Assembly: GCA_022606425.2 (NCBI GenBank)
Contig: JAHDVF020000230.1
Coordinates: 281,001-345,000 of the forward strand
Length of the DNA: 64,000 nucleotides
Direction of reading: 5' to 3'
Origin: Lepidostoma basale
Taxonomy: Eukaryota > Arthropoda > Insecta > Trichoptera > Lepidostomatidae
The position numbers and the translations under genes are program-made. Numbering within the stretch: the first letter of the stretch is position 1; each line of letters starts with the position of its first letter. Below, piece by piece: positions 10,141-20,344 of the stretch. The notes under the pieces were generated by a model, which worked only from the letters and a program-made list of their open reading frames with translations, was not told where the DNA came from and did not search any database.

Positions 10141-10273
10141 GAGTATATGTACAATAATAAAATATATAATAGGCTATCCATTGCTTGAAACTGTTGCAAG
10201 ATACATCGGGGCCCTTTTGTTAGTCTCATTTTTGTACTGATACGACCCAAAGTTAAAACTAACCAACAAACAA

Positions 10274-10412
10274 ATAATTAATTCGAATGCAAAAACGTCT
10301 GTTTTCTAGAAGTTTTATAATATGATATGGGAATATCTGAGAAAGGCGAAACACGTCATTCCCATCAAATATAATAAAACTTCTTAAAAATATACTTCTC
10401 ATTCGTAATTTT
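10274..10412 (+). repeat. family-E palindrome with complete long stem I
   Basis: Long inverted arms (TCTAGAAGTTTTATAATATG / AATATAATAAAACTTCT) close with ATGGGAAT at 10325-10332 and ATTCCCAT at 10357-10364. The short central loop reads ATCTGAGAAAGGCGAAACAC and ends GTC. This gives CTGA..GA, a shortened stem II, GAAAC, ACACGT and C, with stem I paired on both sides. It is the only copy in which the core is bracketed directly by its stem. Confidence 0.7.
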
Positions 10413-10454
10413 TTTAAATATAGAATTGTTCAAGAAACAATAAATATCCGATTA

Positions 10455-10545
10455 ACCTTCACGTTTCTGGAGGAGTCGGCAAAGAGGATGAACCGCCATA
10501 CTGCTCTATTACGTACCTCTGGAGCTTTTTCTGTATTCATAAAAT
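10455..10545 (-). mobile_element. LINE-A 3' end, diverged fragment
   Basis: Read on the minus strand it ends like GCGGTTCATCCTCTTTGCCG followed by a degraded CTCCAGAAACGTGAAGG, corresponding to the VWRSILSAYP...GETA terminal codons of LINE-A. About 90 bases remain. Confidence 0.55.
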
Positions 10546-10717
10546 TTGTATAGATTTTTCCAACTCGAATATGATCATAGAGTGTTTTTCATTCTGTACT
10601 TCCATTTTTTATTTACACTGCTTGTATTCTATTCTTATCTCATCGTTTATTTTGATTGATTATTGTTTTTGTCGTTTTTATTATGTTTGTATGAATTTAT
10701 ATGTATTGATGTGTGTG

Positions 10718-12440
10718 TAGGGGAGCACGGGTAGGAGTGAACCACTTTTTTTTAAAACCGTTGTTCTGGGGAAAGGAAACAAGATAAACCAGCAGAGTAA
10801 GCTCCCTATGTTAGCTACGTTTATTGTTTATGTGATGGTAATAAAACAAATTTGATAATATGTTTAAGTTCTTTATAATTTGAGTAAATACAGCAAGACA
10901 CCTACTGGCTCACTTCTACCCGTGTACGGGTAGGATTGAACCAAGTAGTGGCTTGAGTTGAACCATTTACATGATGGTGTTATTATTAAAACAAAACCAG
11001 CTAAAAGTATAACAATGTTTAGCCTAAATATTTATTTCACTCAAGGTAATATAAAAATAATGTAATCAAAGTAAAAATGAAGAGAAATAAGTATTTAAAT
11101 ATTATAACAAATTAATGAAGGTAATAAAAAAAAGACAAAAAATCAACAACGTTAATACAATCAAATTGAACTGGAAATTTGTAATGGCAGTGTTGTCTTT
11201 TCGTTGTGCCTGAATACCTTGGCTGGGAAAGTGACAATCTAACATCATTTAGAGCTACCGTAGAAATATCAGGAATGTCTGGCATCATAAAAATACCCTT
11301 TTTACGCAGAAAACTAATGGTAATCTCTTGTGTTACATTATCAAAACTTAAAACCTTCCCAACATAATATATATCAGACTTTTTAGCAATAGTAAATTTA
11401 ACTAAGACAAAGCTCCCTTCACCAGGATCTCCATTGAAATCATTATGTAAATCGTCCTCTTGAATAATTAAGTCTTCAAATTCACAATCTGAATCTGATG
11501 AATCCTGTAATATTGGTTCTTCTTCTGATTCATCTTCGCTGATCATCAAGTCTTGATGAATATTTCTGGGTTTTTTAGCCAGCTTTTCATTACATGACCT
11601 GTTCATAATTTCCTCCTTTCTCAGGATTATCCGTAGCAATCATTGATCGACCTTTTTTCCTTCCCTTTCTCATGTCACTCCTTATTCCTGCCTTTGAAAT
11701 TCTGAGGGCTAACAAATATACCAGATGATGACGGCTGATCAGCTATGATAACAATGTCGTTTTGTCCGACAGCTTGAGAAGACGAAATGATGTGATGAGT
11801 TGGACTCTTCTATATGCATAGCTCTGTCTGTAACAGTTCACAAGAAATCTACTTCTGTAAACTCTTTCCTGCCTTTATTAAATTCAGTGCATTTTTCATT
11901 TCAGTTTCGGTAGTCCTTGCATTTTCTGTTTTTCTTTTATGTATTCGAGGCATTGTTGTTACCTGCACACAAAGGAGAAATAATAAAATAAATATTTTAG
12001 ATTAAAGTGACTGCGTGGTAGGAATGAACCATGGTTCAATCCTCCCCAATCGAAGTTGGTTCAGTCCTCCCCAAGCACCCAAAATAAGTTAAATAATTTC
12101 CAAAAAAATATATATGTGTAATATGCACCACAAACACACAGTTCTAGGTACTATATAATTTAGTACTTACTTTTGGGTCACTTTCCGTTGTTTAGAACTA
12201 AACAGCAAGGTGTCAAACCCTTCATAAAAAGTTCGTAAATTTTACTTTAGCGTCGAAAAGCGCGAGCGATACTGTCAGCAGGTGAACCCGTGATGAGATT
12301 CAGGTGGCAACTGGATGTGCTGGACGAGCACGAGTATGCGACACGTTGGTCAAGTTTGAACATGTTTCGAATTGTGTTTCACAGTAATATGGTAAATGGT
12401 TCACTCCTCCCCGTGGCTCACTTCTACCCGTGTTCCCCTA
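10718..12440 (-). mobile_element. pogo/Tigger-like DNA transposon, internally deleted
   Basis: The ends are inverted: TAGGGGAGCACGGGTAGGAG at the left, and TACCCGTGTTCCCCTA at the right on the plus strand. TA at both outer edges is consistent with a TA target duplication. The subterminal motif GGTAGGAGTGAACCA recurs several times in both orientations (for example 10731, 10926, 12014, 12040, 12398), as expected for transposase binding sites. Only the C-terminal part of the transposase remains inside (minus strand); the catalytic half is missing at 1.7 kb total length. Confidence 0.85.
11112..11800 (-). pseudogene. C-terminal remnant of a pogo/Tigger-type transposase
   Basis: The open piece (11112-11639, 175 codons) contains an acidic stretch SEDESEEEPILQDSSDSD, then GEGSFVLVKFTIAKKSDIYY, VGKVLSFDN, ISFLRKKG, DIPDISTVALNDVRLSLSQP, and GTTKRQ. 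Upstream in another frame are SSSGIFVSPQNFKGRNKE and RSMIATDNPEKE. This order (PFPK/RKKGKS-like linker, ATDTPEK, acidic run, YYVGKI, FLRKK, VPDxSxVxxxDI, GTKRQ) is typical of the C-terminal tail of insect pogo/Tigger-like DDE_1 transposases. The DNA-binding and DDE domains are absent. At least one frameshift and stops upstream make it inactive. Confidence 0.65.
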
Positions 12441-12451
12441 CTCGTATGTAT

Positions 12452-12960
12452 CTAGGTATACAAACAAACAAACAAACAAACCATCACGCCGTTTCCCCGC
12501 AGGGGTAGGCAGAGAGAATGGACCGCCACACTACTCTATCCTGGCAAACCTCTCTAGCTTCCTCCACATTCATACAACGAGTTGTACACGCACGTCGATT
12601 CCTCCGACTTCTAACATGACCAACCTTTAAAATTTGATTAATTTGGTCATGCCATGTTTTCCTCGGTCTGCCTCGACTTCGTACCCCATTTACATCATTA
12701 AAGTATACTTTTTTAATCATTATTTTTCCATCCATGCGTTCCATATGTCCGAACCAGCGCAGCGATCCTTTCATAATTTTGTTCATAATACCTTCTTTCG
12801 CTCTACATTCCTTTCTTATATCAGCATTTGAGATTCTGTCGTATATCGTTCAACCACACATACGTCTTAGGGACCTCATCTCTACCGCATTTATTCTACT
12901 CTCATCCTTCTTCTGCCAGTTCCATGCTTCGCTTCCATACATCTAGGTATATATTATTAA
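12452..12960 (-). mobile_element. LINE-A, 3' coding end with (TTTG)n tail
   Basis: The minus-strand reading is SEAWNWQKKDESRINAVEMR, SLRRMCG, a stop, TIYDRISNADIRKEC, MNKIMKGSLRWFGHMERM, SRGRPRKTWHDQI, ARE-CQDRVVWRSILSAYP, GETA and stop. The stop TGA is inside the terminal motif CGGCGTGATGG, followed by a (TTTG)n tail (12457-12483 on the opposite strand). This is the C-terminal part of a non-LTR reverse transcriptase. The palm domain is missing, so it is a 5'-truncated copy. Confidence 0.85.
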
Positions 12961-13114
12961 ATATTTATATAAGGTATGTGGTAGCATGTAATTTGCTTTC
13001 CTGAATAATTTATTTCCTCTACTTATGGATCGCTGCCTGTTACTCGAAATTAATTCATTAATTTTTTTTTTGCAACCTTTGTCTTTTTCTTTATATTGCA
13101 CTTCATAATTAGCC

Positions 13115-13240
13115 TCACGCGACTCGTGCCCGTGGAAGATCTCCTAGAAGAAAGAATGACAGCTAAGAATCGACATCCTAGGAAGTGGAACCTTCTGGAG
13201 AACAGACCACATACAGTCTACAGCAAGGAAGAAGAATATA
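13115..13240 (+). mobile_element. LINE-C, 3' end fragment
   Basis: CTCCTAGAAGAAAGAATGAC ... GGAACCTTCTGGAGAACAGA ... CTACAGCAAGGAAGAAGAA matches the end of the LINE-C copy at 45.9-46.06 kb, where the translation reads RPPKRWKDSW...FGEQTT. It ends in a GAAGAA-type tail. Confidence 0.65.
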
Positions 13241-13402
13241 TAATACATAATAACTTTTTTTTTTAATGTACCTATACAAATACTTGTATACGAATACTGG
13301 ATTTCACCCATTGCGGGTTATCAATTCAATAATTAATTTTATCTCAATTAGACTCAATTAATTAATTGAGATACAATTAATTATTGAATTGATAACCCGC
13401 AA

Positions 13403-14489
13403 CCTGGAGAAGGCTTTCGACAGGGTGGAATGGAGGAAGCTCTTCGAGATCTTGAAAAAAATTGATATTAAATATAGAGATAGACAAATAATCCAGGCGC
13501 TATACAAGAATGAGGCCGCCATAATCAGATGTGACGAGGGTACAAAGGAAGCCAGTATAAGACAAGGGGTAAGACAGGGATGCTCTCTGTCACCTGCTCT
13601 TTTTAACGTTTACATACAGAATGCGATTGACGACTTGAGAGAGAGAATGAGTCACAGAGAAGGTGTAAGGATACACGGGCAAAAGATAGACATGATAAGT
13701 TTGCTGACGATATTGCTATGGTTGCTGAAAGTGAGGAGGAACTGCAGGAGGCCTTAGATACTTTGCAAGACATTCTTCAAGATAGCTACAACATGAAGAT
13801 AAATAAGGACAAAACAAAGCTGCTGACTGTAGGCCGAACGCAACATCAGATGAGAGTAGTGATGTCAGGAGTTCCACTAAAGAACACCAAGGAGTTTGTC
13901 TACCTCGGGAGCAAAATAACATGGGACGGTCGGTCTAAGAGCGAGGTCGACAGCCGTATACATCAGGCTAGGCTTGCATTTAATAAAAGGTCGAAAATAA
14001 TAGAATCAAATAATATAGACCTAAAACTGAGAATACTCCTCATCAAGACCTATGTATGGAGTGTCTTGATGTACGGCTGCGAGACATGGTGCCTATCCGA
14101 AGGGGATGAACGGAGACTGGAGGATTTTGAGATGTGGTCCTATAGAAGACTCTTTGGAATTTCCTGGAGAGATCACATCGCGAATGGGGAGGTTCTTCAA
14201 GGAATCGAAGGAGGAAGGCACCTGCTCAGGACCTTGTCCGAAAGGCGTGCAGGATGGATCGGCCATGTAATACGTCAAGAAGGTCTCTTGCATGCCATAA
14301 TGGAGGGTATGATCGAGGGGACAAACTCTAGGGGACGCCCACGCCGAGAGTACCTGGAGGACCTGTTGGTGGACGTACGCTGCTCATCATATGCAGATCT
14401 CAAAAGAGCCGCACAAGACAGGGAAAAATGGAAGAGAATAATGGAGGAAATTGCTGCAAACCAATCCCAGGATTGAAACCAGAGAAGAG
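13403..14489 (+). mobile_element. LINE-R (RTE-like), 5'-truncated insertion with 9-bp target duplication
   Basis: The 1087-bp insert is flanked by AACCCGCAA at 13394-13402 and 14490-14498. It begins in the reverse transcriptase domain and ends 13 bases after the stop codon, so the 3' UTR is nearly absent. It interrupts the right palindrome arm of repeat P. The single frameshift suggests a fairly young insertion. Confidence 0.92.
13404..14476 (+). pseudogene. RTE-like reverse transcriptase, C-terminal two thirds
   Basis: The first frame (to about 13699) reads EKAFDRVEWRKLFEILK (motif A), then IRQGVRQGCSLSPALFNVYI (motif B). After a one-base deletion near 13699 the second frame gives FADDIAMVAESEEEL (catalytic FADD at 13700-13711), then LKNTKEFVYLGSKI, SVLMYGCETWCLS, FEMWSYRRLFGISWRDH, RRAGWIGHVIRQEGL and RDREKWKRIMEEIAANQSQD (stop at 14474-14476). 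These are the palm and thumb blocks and C-terminal tail of RTE/BovB-type LINE polymerases. The endonuclease and the fingers are missing by 5' truncation. The gene is otherwise intact. Confidence 0.85.
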
Positions 14490-14953
14490 AACCCGCAATG
14501 GGTGAAATCCAGTATTCGTGTACAAGTATTTGTATACATTCAAAAAAAATTTGTAAACATAACTGGTCCAAGTTTGGCATATAGATAGGAGTGACATCTC
14601 CAGGCGGCTTCTAACAATGCGCTAATGACGATAGCCTTTCACATTGTGTTAAAAAGATGTTCGGCTTAATGCTTAGTAAAAACACAAATCTTCATAGATG
14701 GCGTTAGTATGTAGATTGTATAAACTGCCACGTAAAGAGTGTTCTTGGAGTTTAACATACGAGTATATACAACTTCCAAAAAAAAAGTTTTTCAGACATG
14801 GTGATCATAAGAAAGAAGGTGAAATGGGGAATGTTGTTTTACATAAAGCGTGCGCTTAACCCAACCAATGACAGGTCATTAGTCCTGTAAACACCTTGAT
14901 CAACCATATTTTGTTTCCAATTTGCATCTTCGTCTCTATTGAGATACAATTAA

Positions 14954-15382
14954 TTCTTGAATATAATAACTAATATAATTTATAATACTATATAAGATAA
15001 CATTTATACTTTTCGGTTTGTGCATGATATCGTAAACATAGAATAGCAATTTCCGATTAATACCTATATACCTTTTTTGAGTAGGCACTCTTTAAAAATT
15101 CTCCTTACTTGTGCCTTGGAGACTAGAGTAGCCACTTTCATATTGGAAACTTTCTCTGAGAGGAAAGATATAATAAAAGTTTTCAGGATTACGTTATAAC
15201 AGTCCGTGGCTCAAACGTAAAATAAAATCGAAAAATGGTTTTGCCATAAAACTTCTGGCAATATTAAATATAGAATAATAGATATAAACCCATTCGATTC
15301 CGTTGAGTCTCTTCTATATTAAAATATAAATTTGAATAAAACGTAAGATTTTAAAATCTTTATATTTTATTGAAAATATTCC
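14954..15382. other. AT-rich stretch, nothing recognised
   Basis: No gene and no match to the listed repeats. Confidence 0.4.
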
Positions 15383-15512
15383 GTAATAAGAGTTCCGAGT
15401 CTCCCGCGGGGCGAAAAGAGAAGGATGGAGTGCCGCATCGGTTAAAGTGTGACAGTCCATTCTTTCCGCCTACCCTTTCGGGGAGACGGCGTGATGGTTA
15501 GTTAGTTAGTTA
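15383..15512 (+). mobile_element. element B, 3' fragment
   Basis: TCTCCCGCGGGGCGAAAAGA, GAAGGATGGAGTGCCGCATC, GGTTAAAGTGTGACAGTCCA and GGGGAGACGGCGTGATGG, followed by (TTAG)n, match the 3' half of element B at 20.7 and 51.9 kb. Confidence 0.8.
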
Positions 15513-16800
15513 AGAGTTATATTTGGACCTGTACTTACACTCGCCGCACGGTTATGGATACCAAGAAACCAGTGGCATGTAATTTCATTCCCATCGCGAC
15601 TGTCGCGTGTGTATTTTCAATACGTATTTTATACAATTTGACGTTTCGTTCACGATGAAACCATTTTATAGCTTATATCAATTTAAAATACACGTAAATG
15701 ATTAATTTTTTCACTGTAAAGCGCGTTTGAAAAATAATATATTGAAATTTTGAATGTTTTTTCTTTTACATTACATTTATATATTGATGATTAATTCAAA
15801 TCAAATCAAATCAAAAAAATTAAACGTTCAGATTAGTTTGTAGTAGGACAATAACATTTTTGCGGTGAAATTGAAGACAAATGATTTGAAAAATACTTTT
15901 TCATACATATACATATTTAAAATAAATATTTTAATTTGGGAAAATTCATATATAATATATTTATTTAATATCGATAACAAAACCAAAAAAATAATTAATC
16001 CAGATAATGAATAAATTAAATAAAAATATTAAAATTAAAAGGCTGGTTTTTACAGAGGTCCAATGTGGTTTAAACATAAACCAAAATAAAAAGTGAAAAA
16101 AACTGTGCATATATTATGGAGCACAGGTTACATCTTTAGGGTAAATTCTGAAATACAATATATAATTCATTCATTTTGAATATTTGCACATTTATTGGCT
16201 TCTATTTTAATCACCAATTGGGATCAAAAAATCATATTTTACTTTTTTGATACTAAGCACTTTTGTAATGATCAGCCCTCACCTGCAATTTTCGCAACAT
16301 TTTTATGAATATAAAATAAATGAATAACTTTATATTTAACCACAGTATGGTAATTATATTTGATGCCAACTATAATAACTCAAGCTTCATTAGGGCAGTA
16401 TAACAACTAAACAAAAACAAAAAAATACATGCACATATAATAATAAACGGTGGTGAAATCAGTGGAGGAGGTGCGAGATCATAGCATAGCAATTTTCTAG
16501 TAAATGCAAAAAATGTAATTAGGTTCAAATAAATACAAATAATGCGAAGTCAGGGTGGCGGGGGTTAGAGAAGGGAAGGAAGGGATAAGCAAATAAAAAT
16601 GCTTGAAACAGCAAATTTCTAGGAAATATAAATAAATGTAATTAGGTGTATTAGGTACAAATGAATACTAATGCACACGTCACAACAAATAGAAGGGAAT
16701 ATCACCTTACGAAGAATTTTCTAAATTCGCTGGAAACAAATTAAGAATAAGGCTGAACGATAGGTTAATTTGATATTTTTATCGTTGGTTCTTCAAATAC
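15513..16800. other. AT-rich intergenic stretch
   Basis: No frame of note and no shared repeat was recognised. ATCAAATCAAATCAAATCAA near 15795 is a short tandem run. Confidence 0.4.
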
Positions 16801-16805
16801 CTCTT

Positions 16806-17690
16806 TGCAAACAAACAAACAAACCATTCCGCCGTTTTTCCGCAGGAGTAGGCAGAGAGAATGGACCACCACACTACTCTATTCTGACACATCTCTCTAG
16901 ATTCCACAACAGGTCGTTTGGACCCAATTACTGTATACAATTTTTATTTTTTAGCTATTATATTGATTCTCGTGACATATGATAGGTAGCCAATCTATCG
17001 CCATTTTATTGTCACGTGAATTCTACACCAGACAAAAGACAGTGTGACAATCACACTGCCATCGCCGGGAATCGAACCCAGGACCTTCGGCATGGAAGAC
17101 AGAGCTCGTAACCACTCTGCCACGATAACATGACTAACATGACTAACCATTAAATTTTGATTAATTTGGTCATGCAATGTTTTTTTCGGTCTACCTCGAC
17201 TCCGCACTTCATTTATATCGTTAATGTATACATTCTTAATCATTCTTTCTCCTTATATGCGCTCCATATGTCCGAACCAACGCAGCGATCCTCTCATAAT
17301 TTTGTACTTAATACCTTCTTCCGCGTCTGTATTCCTTTCTTATATCAGCATTTGAGATTTTGTCGTACATCGTTCTACTACACACACGTCTTAGCAACAC
17401 CTTTTGTGATATTAAACCAGGGCATGATGTCCCCATTTACCTTAACCCTGGCAGTGCAACCTTTGCAAAGAGAAGCAATCGCCCGTATCAGTTTTGTGCT
17501 CACTACGTATTCGGATTAGATTGACCACAGCTTTGCTCTATTTACTCGATCAAAGGCTTTTTGCAAATCGACAAACGCACAGACAAGCTAAGGCTTTTTG
17601 GCCATAAACTTCTCCGTAAGCGTTCGAAGCGCAACAATCTGATCCATACATCTTCCTGTCATATATGATGCAAATTTCTATTATGTAGGT
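16806..17690 (-). mobile_element. LINE-A, degenerate, with a SINE inserted
   Basis: On the minus strand it ends GTGGTGGTCCATTCTCTCTG ... (TTTG)n at 16806-16826. After the SINE interruption (about 16920-17142), HMERI-type coding appears (17157-17400: SRGRPKKT-HDQINQ, RWFGHME, MYDKISNADIRKE). An internal deletion then joins it to an upstream palm segment (17400-17650: KAFDRVN, LWSILSEYVVSTKLI, A-LCKG-T-RVKVN). Several stops and the deletion make it a fossil. Confidence 0.75.
16950..17142 (-). mobile_element. tRNA-derived SINE inserted in LINE-A
   Basis: The minus strand has CGTGGCAGAGTGGTTACGAG, CCTGGGTTCGATTCCCGG, CAGTGTGATTGTCACACTGT and the GGCGATAGATTGGCTACC body. It interrupts the LINE-A copy between its 3' end and its GRPKKT block. 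Confidence 0.8.
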
Positions 17691-17779
17691 ACTTTTTTAG
17701 AGGTTAGTGCATATATGAAATATTTCGTTTTACCAATGGTTTCTTTAAAACTGCTACAGACTTGGAAAAGTCATTTTGA

Positions 17780-18220
17780 AACTCGACGCATCCCTATTTA
17801 AAAAGGAAAAACAGATTTTCTGCCATTAATCACTGTGAGTGCGCCTACAATCGACAGTCACGACACCCCCAGAGGAAGGCGAGAAGCAAGAGAAGACCGG
17901 AGAACCGGAAGGAGCAAATAGCGGATAATTTAGCGTCCAGAGTCCACAAGTCGAAAACTTACTTCCTTTAGCGCGTAAAGTATTGCTTTACCTTATGGCC
18001 GCGTTTTTAAGTTATTTTGTCGGTTGCTGAGTCGAGGTTTAGGGTGTAAACTTTTCCCTGCCAGTCTAGCTTTCAAAATATCATTAGCACCCGAACGAAA
18101 TAAGAAGAGAGTTGAACTTTTCTCTGTATAACGGTCAGAATATTCCCCCTTCTGAGTCGGAAAACCAAAGCGTACGAGAAGCCTAATAAGGTAAATTGTC
18201 ATAATTCAATTAGGGTTGCC
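17780..18220. other. GC-richer unique segment
   Basis: About 440 bases with clearly higher G and C content than its surroundings, including a purine-rich run (GGAAGGCGAGAAGCAAGAG near 17873). It matches none of the repeat families found here. Small frames on either strand carry no recognisable motif. It may be a promoter, exon or conserved non-coding element, or just an unclassified repeat. Confidence 0.3.
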
Positions 18221-19085
18221 GACTTTGAGGCTAGTTTTTTTTAACTCTTTCGCGTGCTAGTACAAATTTCAGGAATTCGAATGAAGCGAAATGGTAATTA
18301 AGTTTATTTTGCGCGTAAATTAGAATCATGGGTATTTTAAAATCATTAAATTACTTTTGGTATAGAGTTGGTTAATCACTTATTTCGTGACTAGAATAAT
18401 TAATAAAGCGTTCTTAATTTTCTGCGTGTCGCTTCTGAATTAATGCAGGTGTAATCACTGCTTTATTAATTAATATAACGTGACTTTTAATTATCGGAAA
18501 AAGTAGGATTATTCTTTTCAAAGTCACCCTAAGGCTAAAACTGATTTATTAAGATTAACTTGCTCCAAAGGGTCGTTTTTTATATTATGGAAACGTGTGT
18601 AGGTCAAAATATTATATAATAGAAGGACTCTCAAACATTTTCAAGATTTATTTATTGTAATTTACTTTGTTTTTATATTGCATACATTTAGGCATACTTT
18701 ATTATTTGAACTTATAGATTTAAAATAATAAAACACTTTGTATTTAGCCACAATTTGACGAAATTGTTATTATTTAATATTTATAAGTTTAAAATTTCTA
18801 ACCACAACGTGAGTGCTTCAAACAAATTTAAGAACCACGTGGCTTTAATATCTTCTCAGATTTCTTTTGTAAAAATTAACTAGATCAATATTTGTGTATA
18901 CAAGATCACGAAGCCGATTTTTTCCAGTAAAATTAAGTGCCTAACGATATCAAAAGTGCTGCTGAGATGTAAACTGATCATCGATTACATACCTATTATA
19001 CAAGTCACGCTATTCACTTACCTGGGTGTAGAGATCTATAACTTCCTATTTGATGAAGTGCTATAGTGACTTATTTGATGTGACA
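18221..19085. other. AT-rich intergenic stretch
   Basis: No gene or shared repeat seen. Confidence 0.4.
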
Positions 19086-19585
19086 TATTTGATGAATCTG
19101 TAGCTACAGTGACCTATTTGATGAAGCGCACAAACGAACAAACGCCACCATATGGAGGAACAAATACTCGTACATGCTAACCAAAATTAAAGTCAAATTA
19201 TTTAAGCATGCGTTCGTCCCATCATGACGTATGGAATATAAATCAGAGCCGGTAACAATAGGACTAAGAACCTTCTTAGAGTAGCAGAAATGCAAACCCT
19301 ACGCTTCATCGCAGGCAAAACCCTCAGAGATCGGATCAGAGATGAAACGATAAGGTCTGTCTATGGTGTTGAGGACATATTAATGTGGGAAAAAGCAGAA
19401 GGCGCATTGGGAAAGACCACGTGAACCACGTGAAGAATACAAGACTTACAAAAATGGTTAAAGATGAAAACCCAAGCAACAAGAGATTACCAGGAAGGCC
19501 GCCAAAAATATGGAGGGATAGCTCATCTCAGGGCAGTTCGCCGTCGTAAACAGGTCATACGACCTAAACTAAGAGTAAGAATAAG
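19086..19585 (+). mobile_element. LINE-C-like, C-terminal coding remnant
   Basis: The plus strand translates in broken frames as KLFKHAFVPS, TYGI, RTKNLLRVAEMQTLRFIAGK, TLRDRIRDETIRSVYGVEDI, and KWLKMKTQATRDYQEGRQKY. It corresponds to the EMKTLRTIAGKTLKD block of the LINE-C copy at 45.7 kb. It ends at AAGAATAAGAAGATGAAG. Stops (for example in the HVNHVK region near 19425) show decay. Confidence 0.65.
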
Positions 19586-19689
19586 AAGATGAAGATCTGT
19601 AAAAAAAACATCATTACATATATTCAAAATAATAGGTATTGAATAATTACAATTATTTAATATCAAATTTATCATGTAAATCCTATATT

Positions 19690-19830
19690 CTTCTACGCTA
19701 TGTTCAATCCAAAGGATTGGTTTGCAGCAAAGTGTTTAAAAAAATCTGCTTCTTTGGATGCCGGGATGGGATGTTTTTGGTAGTTTCCATTTGCTGTCTA
19801 CAATTTGAAAATCCTATATCGTGATTTAAA
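19690..19830 (-). mobile_element. LINE-R 3' non-coding end
   Basis: The minus strand reads AAACTACCAAAAACATCCCA ... CTTTGCTGCAAACCAATCC followed by TTTGGATTGAAC, the terminal motif of LINE-R. Confidence 0.6.
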
Positions 19831-19892
19831 TGGAATGTATTCATCATTTAACATTTTATTTGGGTCTTGTTATATATTTTTCTCAATTATAT

Positions 19893-20340
19893 CGAAGCAT
19901 GAAACTGGCAACATAATTAAGAAAGTATTGTAGAATAATTGCAGTAGAAATAAGATCTCTTATACAAATGTGTGGAAAAACGGTGCATGGTTGAGCGTCG
20001 AATGAAAATATAAAATATGAATGCAGTGCGAATGAAAATGTTATGAAAAAAATAATGAAAGTAACATTTAGATGGTTTAGACACATGGAAAAAGGAATGA
20101 ATAAACTTTCGTAAAAAAGTATTAAAACCTGGCATGATCAAATAAATCAAATATATAATGGGCCATGTGAGAAGTTAGAGAAATCGACGTGCGTATATGA
20201 AACGATGTATGAATGTTGAGGAATTGAGAAAAGTACCTTTGTCAGGAAAAGAGAGTGTGGCAGTCCATTCTTTCTGTCTACATCTTAGGAGAGACGGCGT
20301 GATTTTTAGGTTTTATATAATATTTAGTTAGTAAGATGTT
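19893..20340 (+). mobile_element. LINE-A, 3' coding remnant
   Basis: The plus strand shows degraded YEAWNWQ, then KKIMKVTFRWFRHMEKGMNK, TWHDQINQI, and GHVRS-RNRRAY-TMYEC-G. The end is GTGTGGCAGTCCATTCTTTC ... GAGAGACGGCGTGATT with a decayed TTAG tail. Several stops and frameshifts are present. Confidence 0.75.
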
Positions 20341-20344
20341 AATT

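Larger units (their letters stand above)
13264..14953 (+). repeat. repeat P with palindromic head, interrupted by LINE-R
   Basis: The left arm (about 13264-13350) carries TACTTGTATACGAATACTGG and CACCCATTGCGGGTTATC. The complementary right arm is split by an insertion: its inner part is 13358-13402 and its outer part starts at 14490. The body continues to the common end TTGAGATACAATTAA at 14953. The palindrome centre contains an ATTGAGATAC-like segment that matches the 3' end of the unit. Confidence 0.85.
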
